Assembly: GCA_013911345.1 (NCBI GenBank)
Contig: JACETJ010000086.1
Location: forward strand, 1-6,088
DNA length: 6,088 bases
Direction: 5' to 3'
From: Congregibacter sp.
GTDB lineage: Bacteria; Pseudomonadota; Gammaproteobacteria; Pseudomonadales; Halieaceae
Shown: positions 1 through 6,088 of the stretch, piece after piece
Layout of the letters: each line of letters begins with the position of its first letter
How positions within the stretch are numbered: the first letter of the stretch is position 1
The notes under the pieces: model-generated
Databases searched by the model: none
What the model was told of the DNA's origin: nothing
Seen by the model: the letters and a program-made list of their open reading frames with translations, nothing else
Program-made: the position numbers and the translations under genes

Positions 1-661
1 CAGGCGTACCCCGCTGTACGCGCTCCACATACACTTCCGGTACCGAAAAATTGATTAGCAGTACTTGTCGGTCATCTATGGTGGTGACCAGCGTGTTGGT
101 ATCGATACGATCGCCAACATCGATCTCGGTTAGTCCCACCCGGCCCGCAAAGGGCGCGGTGATTTGCCGTCGATCCAGATCAACTCTCGCCTGTTCTAGC
201 GCGATGCGGGCGCTGTCGACTGCGGCTCTCGCGTCATCGAGCTGGCTCTCGGGGATATTGGCATCGCGGGCATTGACGGTGGTGTAGCGTTTTACTAATC
301 GGTCAGCGTCTGCCAGCTGGACGGTAGCGAGCTCGACGGCCAGCTGCTCATCACGGTCATCGAGTTGCAAAAGCAGATCTCCCGCAGCGACCTCGCCATC
401 TGCCTCGATGGCGACTGCCGTCACACGGCCCGTGGTTTCGGCGAATACCGTTACCGACTTCAGCGCGCGCGCAGTGCCCACCGAGGTCAAAGTCTCTTCT
501 AGCTCGCTGAGCTGAACAGGTTCGGTCAGCACCGGCACACCGCCGCCCTGGCCGCCGAACCGGGGTCCGCCCGTCTGCTCAGTGCCATCACAACCTATGA
601 GGAGCTGCGGCAGGACTACCGTGTTCAAGAGCAGAGCCATGTAGAAAATAGTCCGAGTCAT
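1..661 (-). CDS. RND efflux periplasmic adaptor lipoprotein (HlyD/AcrA family), C-terminus cut by window edge
   Basis: Translating the minus strand from the ATG at 661 gives 220 open codons that run off the left edge. Residues 1-23 form a hydrophobic signal peptide ending in the lipobox LIG before Cys24. Asp25 sits at position +2, which in enterobacteria keeps lipoproteins in the inner membrane, as in AcrA. After a Gly-rich linker (31-41), residues about 65-100 form the first half of a lipoyl/biotinyl-like domain (AETTGRV, then GDLLLQLDDRD). Residues about 101-165 look like a short alpha-helical hairpin, and ITAPFAGRVG (167-176) is the classic second lipoyl half. The beta-barrel domain starts near 198. 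The family bridges an inner-membrane RND pump to an outer-membrane channel for drug or solute export. The pump gene should follow beyond the left end. No strong Shine-Dalgarno is seen before 661. Met8 (640) would spoil little of the signal peptide and is an alternative start. Family call is firm; the exported substrate is unknown. Confidence 0.9.
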   Translation of the reverse strand, partial: MTRTIFYMALLLNTVVLPQLLIGCDGTEQTGGPRFGGQGGGVPVLTEPVQLSELEETLTSVGTARALKSVTVFAETTGRVTAVAIEADGEVAAGDLLLQLDDRDEQLAVELATVQLADADRLVKRYTTVNARDANIPESQLDDARAAVDSARIALEQARVDLDRRQITAPFAGRVGLTEIDVGDRIDTNTLVTTIDDRQVLLINFSVPEVYVERVQRGTP

Positions 662-711
662 ATCAGCGGTTTCTCTCGGCGCAGGGGCCACTATTTGCTG
701 CCAACCAAGTA

Positions 712-735
712 AGACACAGCCATTCAGGGGTGTCT
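712..735. repeat. short inverted repeat in divergent intergenic region
   Basis: AGACAC at 712-717 is matched by its perfect reverse complement GTGTCT at 730-735, separated by 12 bases. It lies between the divergent adaptor gene (start 661) and the small Cys-rich gene (start 912), about 50 bp upstream of the adaptor start. That position would suit a repressor or activator site, for instance for efflux control. Six-base arms occur often by chance, so this is only a candidate. No convincing -35/-10 pair could be placed in 662-911 on either strand. Confidence 0.2.
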
Positions 736-869
736 GTTCTACCCGTGAAGCCTGTCGATGGTTGGATTCTACTGCAGTTTGCGGGTTTCGGATGTTATTC
801 AGTCGTTCCCATAAACAATGGCAGAGCGCGATAACTGCGGTGGTCTCGGTATTACCTGTGCCCTGAAGC

Positions 870-891
870 GTCGGATCGGCTACAGTCCGAC
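870..891 (+). promoter_or_regulatory. small hairpin in the leader of the Cys-rich gene
   Basis: GTCGGA (870-875) and TCCGAC (886-891) are perfect reverse complements around a 10-base loop. The repeat ends 9 bases before the Shine-Dalgarno GAGGAAG at 901-907. It could be a 5' leader stem-loop or a protein-binding operator. There is no T-run after it, so it is not a typical intrinsic terminator. Chance occurrence is possible. Confidence 0.25.
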
Positions 892-911
892 TCTGGATAC
901 GAGGAAGTACG

Positions 912-1049
912 ATGAGCGACACAAACCAATCCCCCCCAGCTGAGGTGCTGCCCTGTCGCGGGTGCACTGTGGATTGCCCCAACAAAGGGAAATGTGAGGG
1001 CAAGCCCTGGCGAATCCCCCGCGAAGAGGGCCGGACGTCAACATCGTGA
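912..1049 (+). CDS. small four-cysteine protein of unknown function (45 aa)
   Basis: ATG at 912 is preceded by a good Shine-Dalgarno, GAGGAAG at 901-907. The frame gives 45 residues and ends at TGA 1047-1049. The N-terminus (1-14) is Pro-rich and polar. The core has Cys15, Cys18, Cys22 and Cys28 (spacing CxxC, x3, C, x5, C), followed by GKPWR at 30-34. Four closely spaced cysteines suggest a zinc- or Fe-S-binding knuckle, or a redox protein. There is no signal peptide, so a cytoplasmic location is expected. The DUF423 gene begins 13 bp after the stop, suggesting co-transcription. I do not recognise a named family. Support for a real gene is the ribosome site, the Cys pattern and the tandem placement; conservation could not be tested. 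Confidence 0.65.
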   Translation: MSDTNQSPPAEVLPCRGCTVDCPNKGKCEGKPWRIPREEGRTSTS

Positions 1050-1062
1050 CGGGTTGCCGGCA

Positions 1063-1422
1063 ATGAAATCTCCACTGGTGGCTGCTGGCTTACTCGGTGT
1101 GACCGGAGTGGCTGCTGGTGCGTTTGGTGCGCACGCCATTCAAGCATCGGTGTCGCCAGAGCGCATAGAGATTTGGGAGACGGCGGCGCAGTACCATCTG
1201 ATTCATGCTGCCGTCATTTTGGCGCTGTCGCTGCATTCGCAGACAGGTGAGAGCCGATGGCGGTTGCCCATTATCGGTTTCACTGCGGGCGTCTTACTGT
1301 TCTCTTTCTCGCTTTACGCGCTGGTGCTGTCAGACATCACGCAGTTGGCGATGATTACACCCGTTGGAGGGCTGTTTTTGATGCTGAGCTGGTTGATGGT
1401 GGCGATCAAAGCCCTCAAATAA
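1063..1422 (+). CDS. DUF423 (UPF0382, YgdD-like) inner-membrane protein
   Basis: The 119-residue product matches the DUF423/UPF0382 family, whose E. coli member is YgdD (about 130 aa). Family hallmarks visible are GAFGAHA (19-25), the W-x-TA-x2-Y-x3-H segment at 38-48 (Trp38, Thr40, Tyr44, His48), the LLFSFSLYAL stretch (78-87) and TPVGGLF near 99-105. Four hydrophobic segments are apparent at about 4-24, 43-58, 68-90 and 96-116, so it should be an integral inner-membrane protein. The molecular function of the family is not established. I chose ATG 1063 because the protein then begins directly with the first membrane helix, as family members do. The frame stays open upstream to an ATG at 994, which would add 23 polar residues and overlap the Cys-rich gene. 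No strong Shine-Dalgarno precedes 1063, so coupling to the upstream gene is plausible. It converges on the MFS gene, 22 bp apart. Confidence 0.88.
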   Translation: MKSPLVAAGLLGVTGVAAGAFGAHAIQASVSPERIEIWETAAQYHLIHAAVILALSLHSQTGESRWRLPIIGFTAGVLLFSFSLYALVLSDITQLAMITPVGGLFLMLSWLMVAIKALK

Positions 1423-1444
1423 TGTGGCGCGCATCGGCACCGAA

Positions 1445-2734
1445 TCAGGCGGACGCGGTGTTCGGAACGAAGGGTCGGTCGGCGCGAATAAACAGCCACA
1501 GCGCGGCGCCCACAAAGGCCATAATTGTGCCGGTCGAGAGGGCGGCCTCCCAACCCACGTGACTGGCCAAGTAAGGCATCAGCGGTGCCACCACGATGCC
1601 CGCAAAGTTGCCCCCTGTATTCATCACCCCACAGGCAGGGGCCGTGTAGGGCCCGGCGACATAGGTCTGAGCTGACCAGTAGGCGCCTTCGGTGAGCTGG
1701 GTACTGGCAAAACACAGTGACAGCAACACAACCGCGGTATAGGGAGAGCTGGCATATAGGCCCGCGTACAGGAAAATCCCCGCGCCAATGAGCCCGGTAA
1801 TGGCAGGTATGCGACACCCTAGCCGCGGTCCGAGCCGGGCGCAGAGTGTGTCGCAGGCGTAGCCCCCTACCGAGGCCATCACGGCGCCGCAGAGCCAGGG
1901 CAGTGATGCCAGAAAACCAGTTTCTAGGATGCTGAAGCCCAGTTCGGTCACCAGATAGTGAAAGAACCAAGTGAAGAACAAGTAGAAAATACAGTTCTCG
2001 GCGAAGTAGGCGCATGTCAGCAGTAACGTGTCGCGGTTGCGAATGAGTTGCCGCCACGCGCCGAATCCTGCGTTGGGGGTGAGTTGTTCGCGGTCCGCCT
2101 GAATGTGTGCCAGCTCGGCGTCGGTCATGGCAGGGTGCTCGGCGGGGTCGTCAGTAGAATAGCGCCACCAAAGCCAGAACAGCACGACGCCCAGCGGGAT
2201 GAACACATAAAACGAAGCCCGCCAGCCCCAATACACCATCACTATCGCGACCACCGGTTGCGCCAGCGCAGCGCCGAGTGTCAGACCGGTACTGCCCACC
2301 GCATTGGGCAGCGCCCATTGGCCCACTGGGAACCAACGCTCCACGACCGCCGCCTGAATTGGGTAGATCGGCGCATGGGCGACGCCCACAAAAAACCGCA
2401 CCACTAGCAAACAACCGATCACTCCCGCGCCGGTTGTAAACACCTCACCCGGGAGCCATCCGGTCAGGCCTGTGGTGATGACCCAGACTACACCTGCGCA
2501 GGTCAGCGCCACCCGCGGTCCAAGCAGTTTGCCGAATACCCCACCCGGCAGCTGGCACAGCGCGTAACCCCAAATAAAAGCGGCATAAATCCAGCCCATC
2601 TCGATCTCGCTGATGCCAAGCTCGGGCATCATGAATTCGCCCGCCACGTGGATGTTCTGGCGCATCAGATAAGAGAGGAAGCTCAATAAAAACAGCACGC
2701 TGAACAAGCGCCAACGCGTGGGTAACCGACTCAC
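1445..2734 (-). CDS. MFS transporter, anion:cation symporter (ACS)-type
   Basis: The 429-residue, strongly hydrophobic product has about 12 membrane segments in two halves around a charged cytoplasmic loop (about 191-232). ACS-style signatures include RQN near 25-27, GYALCQLPGG (56-65) with the motif-A remnant GKLLGPR (68-74), RFFVG (113-117) and ERWFP (132-136). The second half repeats ASLPWLCG (276-283) and a degenerate motif A (GGYACD, 290-295). ACS members usually import organic anions (hexuronates, glucarate, phthalate, tartrate) with protons. As last gene of the operon it probably imports the substrate of the two enzymes upstream. I chose GTG at 2734 because it forms a GTGA overlap with the Rieske stop codon, the same arrangement as the previous junction, with GCGAG five bases upstream. 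GTG at 2740 would add two residues. Substrate unknown; efflux of a product is an alternative. Confidence 0.9.
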   Translation of the reverse strand: MSRLPTRWRLFSVLFLLSFLSYLMRQNIHVAGEFMMPELGISEIEMGWIYAAFIWGYALCQLPGGVFGKLLGPRVALTCAGVVWVITTGLTGWLPGEVFTTGAGVIGCLLVVRFFVGVAHAPIYPIQAAVVERWFPVGQWALPNAVGSTGLTLGAALAQPVVAIVMVYWGWRASFYVFIPLGVVLFWLWWRYSTDDPAEHPAMTDAELAHIQADREQLTPNAGFGAWRQLIRNRDTLLLTCAYFAENCIFYLFFTWFFHYLVTELGFSILETGFLASLPWLCGAVMASVGGYACDTLCARLGPRLGCRIPAITGLIGAGIFLYAGLYASSPYTAVVLLSLCFASTQLTEGAYWSAQTYVAGPYTAPACGVMNTGGNFAGIVVAPLMPYLASHVGWEAALSTGTIMAFVGAALWLFIRADRPFVPNTASA

Positions 2735-3861
2735 GAGCACTCGCTGTCAGCCTGGTCGAGTTTTGTATGTACGTAGCGCCGGATATCGAGGCTGTAGTCT
2801 TCCATCGGCGCGTAGTAGCCGTGTTGGAACACCTTGTTTTGCATGCCGCGCTGCACGCTCTCGCAGATACGCCAGTCCTGTTGGTTCACCACATCCCAGA
2901 ATTCAACGGCATCTGAGCCGTCAAAGTTGGGTTTGCTGAGCTCATCCGGATGGAACAGAAAGTCGCATTGAATCCGGGTATGACCCGCGCTCTGCGGCCA
3001 CAGGTAGAACGCGGCAACGTGGTCCATCGACAGACTCAGCATCAGGTTGGGGTAGAAGAGCTCGCCCTTGTGATGGGTTTTCTCGGTCTCGCTGAGGCCG
3101 TGGAAAGGCGCTCTTGTAGTGGTGCCCGAGGCGGTAAACGTGTTGGCGCCGTCACGGTGCGGCACCCCGTCGTCCCAATCGAGCTCGTTGCCGCCGCCCT
3201 GTTTGAAGGCCGGCACAATTTGGCACAGCTCAGGATGGATCGGGCCGCAGTGGTAGCACTCGTTGTAATTCTCGACGATGACTTTCCAATTTGCGTCTAC
3301 GTCGTAGGTGATGGTGTGACCCACTTTGAGGTCAGCAAGCGGGTAGCGCTGTAATCGCGCGGTGCCGTCGCCCAACGTCTCTGCGAGCGGTTCGTCATGA
3401 TTGGGTGCGAGGCAAATAAAAATAAAACCGCCCCACTCAGCCAGTAGGATGGTGTGGAGCGAAACGCCGTCGGTGTCGATGGCCAAATGGGGGGTGCCCC
3501 GTAGCCGGCCGTCGAGGTGGTAGCTCCATGCGTGGTAAGGGCAAACAATGCTGCGAGAAAACTGACCGCTGACCGGGCCGGGTTCTTTGAGTGGGACGAG
3601 TTCCGTGCCGCGGTGCCGGCAGACGTTATAGAAAGCACTCAGTTCATTTTTGTCAGTTCTGACCACCAGCAGCGACTGCTCTTGGAGTCGTATGGCCAGA
3701 TAATCACCTGGTTCGGTCAGCGTATCGCCCCGGCCCACACACACCCAACCCGACTCGAATATAGCGGCATATTCGCGCTGAAATTCGGCCGCATCGAGAT
3801 AGCTGGCCCGTGGCAGCGTTTTCTCGAGTGATGCCAGCGTAGAGGGCTGTTTGGTGCTCAC
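2731..3861 (-). CDS. Rieske non-heme iron oxygenase, alpha subunit (quaternary-ammonium / betaine demethylase type)
   Basis: The 376-residue cytoplasmic protein carries an N-terminal Rieske [2Fe-2S] domain (about 36-150) with ligands Cys81, His83, Cys107 and His110. The catalytic domain holds the mononuclear iron site in NYNECYHCGPIH (198-209), with His204 and His209 as ligands. Asp329 in NQQDWRICESVQRG (326-339) is the likely third ligand. Glu201 sits where the bridging acid between the two metal centres lies. The NYNECYHC and QDWRICE-VQRG patterns are typical of the group with glycine betaine monooxygenase (GbcA), stachydrine demethylase (Stc2), choline monooxygenase and carnitine oxygenase (CntA). 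Length is normal. Expected chemistry is O2-dependent N-demethylation or C-N cleavage using electrons from a separate reductase, not present in the window. It starts with GTG in a GTGA overlap with the flavoprotein stop. Odd: 23 residues separate His83 from Cys107, where about 15-17 is usual. Family firm, substrate unknown. Confidence 0.92.
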   Translation of the reverse strand: MSTKQPSTLASLEKTLPRASYLDAAEFQREYAAIFESGWVCVGRGDTLTEPGDYLAIRLQEQSLLVVRTDKNELSAFYNVCRHRGTELVPLKEPGPVSGQFSRSIVCPYHAWSYHLDGRLRGTPHLAIDTDGVSLHTILLAEWGGFIFICLAPNHDEPLAETLGDGTARLQRYPLADLKVGHTITYDVDANWKVIVENYNECYHCGPIHPELCQIVPAFKQGGGNELDWDDGVPHRDGANTFTASGTTTRAPFHGLSETEKTHHKGELFYPNLMLSLSMDHVAAFYLWPQSAGHTRIQCDFLFHPDELSKPNFDGSDAVEFWDVVNQQDWRICESVQRGMQNKVFQHGYYAPMEDYSLDIRRYVHTKLDQADSECS

Positions 3862-5987
3862 CGCTGGGGGAAGACCTTGGTGGGCTCGGCCGGCACTACT
3901 GGCTCATCGCGCAAATACAGCGTGTCTGTCTCGATCAGCCCTCGGGCAAAGCTGTGACCGCTGTGCACTGCGTGCACGATAGCGCCGGGTGCGAGGGCGT
4001 CACCCAATAACTGGATCGCGGGTGAACCGCTAGCGGACGCGCCATCGATTAATGATTGGTAGAGCGCGTCCTCTGGCTCCCGGTGACCGACCATCACCAC
4101 GGCATCGACCTCGACCTCAAGCGGCGTGGCATTGAAGAGGTTCTGCAGTGCCGCCCGATTGCCATCGAAATCTATCAGGTTGGTCGTGGTGTGGATGGCG
4201 ACGCTTCGGCGCGCGAGCGCCTGATACACAAAGGGCAGCTCATTGGTCATGAAGGTCCAGGCGGAGGCATGCCCCGCAGGGGTGGCATAACTCACGGCTT
4301 TGCCTTGCTCGGCCAAGTGCTCGGCGATAACGCCACCCAAATAGTAGTTGTCGTAGTCAAAGACCAGCACCCGATCCGCCGAGACGGTGCCGGCGAAGAC
4401 GTCTTCCGGGGTCAATATTTGAGGCAGATCGAGGGGCGTTGCTGGGATCTCGAGCGCGGAATAAAGCCGCCTGGTCCAACGCGCCCCCGTAGCAACCGCA
4501 ATGTGGTCGGCACCAAAGCTCAACGCGGCCTCGGCATCGAGTTCGCTGTTGGTGTACATCGACACGTTGCCCATTTGTGAGAGCGCCCACACGCGGTAGT
4601 CGCGAACCCTGCGCCAGGTGGCCATGCCGGGGAGCTGACTTTCTTGCAGTACCCGGCCGCCCCAGTCATCGGTCTGCTCGGCGATGGTGACCTCGAAGCC
4701 TTGTTTGGCTGCGACCAGCGCGGCTTCCAATCCGGCGGGGCCGCCGCCCACCACCAGCACGTTGCTCGGCTCAGAGGCCTTCGTAAATCGCTCTGGGTGC
4801 CAGCCGCGGCGCCATTCTTCGCCTGCAGTGGCGTTCTGGGTGCAGCGCACCGGCACGCCGTCATGCCAGCTGGCGATGCAGATGTTGCAGCCAATGCACT
4901 CGCGGATGGAGTCACTGTTGCCTTCGCGGATTTTGTTGGGCAGGAAGGGGTCGGCAATGCTGGCGCGTGCGCCGCCGATCAAATCGAGCACGCCGCGGCG
5001 GATCTGCGACACCATGGTGTCGGGTGAGGTAAAGCGTCCCACGCCGACCACCGGACGATCGGTCACCCGCTTCACAAAGTCGATGATGGGCTCATGAGCG
5101 CCCTCAGGCCTGAACCGCGAGGCACCGCAGTCCGTGGGGCTCGAATCCATTTTTACATCCCACAGATCGGGCACGTCAGAGAGCAGGCTGACCACGCCGT
5201 GGGCCTCGCTTTCATAATGGTCACTGGCCTTGCCCCGCAGTTCTTCAAGGCTGATGCGCAGCGCCACGGCCGCGCGACTGCCGGCCTCGTCGCGTGTCAC
5301 CTGCAGCATTTCCCGCACGAAGCGCACGCGGTTCTCCAGTGCGCCGCCATAGCCGTCGTCGCGGTGGTTGTACTCTGGCAACAGAAACTCGTAGCCGAGG
5401 TAACCCATGCCGGCGTAGACATAGAGAATGTCGAAGCCCGCATCGAGGGCGCGCCGCGTTGCGAGTCGCTGCCAATGCAATACCTCGTCGATGTCGGCAC
5501 CGGTCATTTTCTTGGGTCGCAGCTGTCCCATAAAGCCCACGTGGGTGGCTGCCCAGGAAATGCCTGAGGGGGATAACGGCGGCAGGCGCGAGGTCCGGTT
5601 CATGACTGCCGCGCCGCCATGCCAAAGCTCAACGGCGGCGAGGCTTCCATGACGGTGAATGGCCTCGGTGGATAGCGCGTGGGAGGCGATGTCAGCATCG
5701 CTCCACAGTCGTGCGAAGGGCAGAGGTGAGTCGTCTGAGCTAGGGTGAATCGAGACTGCGCCCGTGCTCACAACGCCCCAGCCACCCTCGGCTTTGGTCT
5801 CGCGGAACGCTGCGCGCACACGGGGGTGGGTCTCGGTCATGCCGCTCGCATGGGGCACCTGATAGAAGCGATTGGGTGCCGTCACCGGGCCGATTTGAAC
5901 GGGCTCAAAGAGAATCTGGTGGCTGGGGTGGCAGGCATTCAGATTGGCGTCTGCCATCGGCGTTGAGATGTGCTCTGACTTCCCCAT
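3858..5987 (-). CDS. Trimethylamine dehydrogenase-like FMN/4Fe-4S flavoprotein oxidoreductase
   Basis: The 709-residue protein aligns by eye over its length with trimethylamine dehydrogenase (TMADH, about 730 aa) and relatives (histamine dehydrogenase; more distantly DgcA/StcD demethylases). An Old-Yellow-Enzyme-type FMN barrel covers about 25-355 (NRFYQVPH at 39-46, KAEGGW 65-70, VELWHGG 119-125, VGVGRF 314-319, ARASIADPFLP 340-350). A 4Fe-4S site follows with Cys364, Cys367, Cys370 and Cys382, then CTQNATAGEE and RRGWHPE. An ADP/NAD-binding fold starts at GGGPAG (414-419). Tyr191, Arg244, Asp286 and Trp374 match TMADH Tyr169, Arg222, Asp267 and Trp355. Ala47 replaces the covalent-flavin Cys30, Ala77 replaces Tyr60, and Met194 replaces His172. 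Trp264 falls in a three-residue deletion. It likely oxidises an amine or N-methyl compound, but not necessarily trimethylamine. It is first in the operon. ATG 5987 is the longest start; ATG 5957 (Met11) is also compatible with the family N-terminus. No strong Shine-Dalgarno precedes either. Confidence 0.92.
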   Translation of the reverse strand: MGKSEHISTPMADANLNACHPSHQILFEPVQIGPVTAPNRFYQVPHASGMTETHPRVRAAFRETKAEGGWGVVSTGAVSIHPSSDDSPLPFARLWSDADIASHALSTEAIHRHGSLAAVELWHGGAAVMNRTSRLPPLSPSGISWAATHVGFMGQLRPKKMTGADIDEVLHWQRLATRRALDAGFDILYVYAGMGYLGYEFLLPEYNHRDDGYGGALENRVRFVREMLQVTRDEAGSRAAVALRISLEELRGKASDHYESEAHGVVSLLSDVPDLWDVKMDSSPTDCGASRFRPEGAHEPIIDFVKRVTDRPVVGVGRFTSPDTMVSQIRRGVLDLIGGARASIADPFLPNKIREGNSDSIRECIGCNICIASWHDGVPVRCTQNATAGEEWRRGWHPERFTKASEPSNVLVVGGGPAGLEAALVAAKQGFEVTIAEQTDDWGGRVLQESQLPGMATWRRVRDYRVWALSQMGNVSMYTNSELDAEAALSFGADHIAVATGARWTRRLYSALEIPATPLDLPQILTPEDVFAGTVSADRVLVFDYDNYYLGGVIAEHLAEQGKAVSYATPAGHASAWTFMTNELPFVYQALARRSVAIHTTTNLIDFDGNRAALQNLFNATPLEVEVDAVVMVGHREPEDALYQSLIDGASASGSPAIQLLGDALAPGAIVHAVHSGHSFARGLIETDTLYLRDEPVVPAEPTKVFPQR

Positions 5988-6088
5988 AAGCGCTACGTGA
6001 TTCCTTTTGATATCTCAGTAATCCCTTGGGACCGCCGCCTCTATATCCCACCACCTACTGAGTGATGAAGGGTCGTTTGATAACTAAC
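5988..6088 (-). promoter_or_regulatory. presumed leader/promoter region of the flavoprotein-Rieske-MFS operon
   Basis: This stretch lies directly upstream of the first operon gene, is less GC-rich than the genes, and carries stop codons in all minus-strand frames. It therefore should hold the promoter unless the operon extends further right. On the minus strand GGGATATAGA (near 6040-6049) resembles a -10 element, but no matching -35 box at proper spacing is convincing. AAAAGGAA (near 6003-6010) is Shine-Dalgarno-like but about 16 bases from the ATG, too far for an ideal site. The assignment rests mainly on position. Confidence 0.3.

Noticed and set aside
51..287. Plus-strand open frame inside the adaptor gene
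   Set aside because: It is antisense to a clearly recognisable HlyD/AcrA-type protein, Ser/Arg-rich and without a family signature.
994..1062. Upstream extension of the DUF423 protein to ATG 994
   Set aside because: The 23 extra residues are polar, unlike the family N-terminus, and overlap the Cys-rich gene. ATG 1063 starts directly at the first membrane helix.
1423..1444. Terminator between the convergent DUF423 and MFS genes
   Set aside because: The 22-bp gap is GC-rich but shows no clear stem-loop followed by a T-run on either strand.
1314..2057. Long minus-strand open frame (247 codons)
   Set aside because: It overlaps the MFS gene in another frame, its product is Arg/His-rich low-complexity sequence, and no family resemblance is visible. 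It is a shadow typical of GC-rich coding DNA.
4056..4580. Plus-strand open frame (174 codons) opposite the flavoprotein
   Set aside because: It is antisense to the strongly supported TMADH-like gene and has no recognisable domain or ribosome site.
6065..6088. Possible start of a divergent plus-strand gene (ATG at 6065)
   Set aside because: Only eight codons remain before the window edge and no Shine-Dalgarno precedes it, so it cannot be supported.
1..6088. tRNA, rRNA, CRISPR arrays, insertion sequences or attachment sites
   Set aside because: I saw no regularly spaced repeats, transposase-like frame, terminal inverted repeats or tRNA-like cloverleaf. The window is almost entirely accounted for by protein genes.

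Overview
The window is GC-rich, densely packed bacterial DNA with at least six genes. Protein style (AcrA-type lipoprotein adaptor, a DUF423/YgdD membrane protein, betaine-type Rieske oxygenase) fits a proteobacterium, most likely a gammaproteobacterium and possibly a marine one. That assignment is an inference from gene families, not from any taxonomic marker in the window.

Left part (1-661, minus strand): the N-terminal two thirds of an RND efflux periplasmic adaptor lipoprotein, cut by the window edge. Its pump partner would lie off the left end. A 250-bp divergent intergenic region (662-911) follows. It holds two small inverted repeats and no further gene.

Centre-left (912-1422, plus strand): a 45-residue four-cysteine protein with a good Shine-Dalgarno, then 13 bp later a four-helix DUF423 inner-membrane protein. 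These two look co-transcribed. They converge on the next operon with only 22 bp between stop codons and no recognisable terminator.

Right part (1445-5987, minus strand): a tight three-gene operon. In transcription order it encodes (i) a 709-aa trimethylamine-dehydrogenase-like flavoprotein with FMN barrel, 4Fe-4S site and dinucleotide-binding domain, (ii) a 376-aa Rieske non-heme iron oxygenase alpha subunit of the quaternary-ammonium type (GbcA / stachydrine demethylase / CntA relatives), and (iii) an MFS transporter of the anion:cation symporter style. Both internal junctions are GTGA stop/start overlaps, implying translational coupling. The simplest reading is uptake and oxidative attack (probably stepwise N-dealkylation) of an N-methylated or betaine-like compound, possibly an anionic one. 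The substrate cannot be named from sequence. The flavoprotein lacks several residues that define trimethylamine dehydrogenase (covalent-flavin Cys, catalytic His, two of three aromatic-bowl residues), so it probably acts on something else. No reductase for the Rieske enzyme, no ETF and no regulator is visible. About 100 bp of upstream sequence (5988-6088) is the presumed operon leader.

The candidate new biology is this three-gene catabolic cassette. Next is the unassigned Cys-rich microprotein paired with DUF423.
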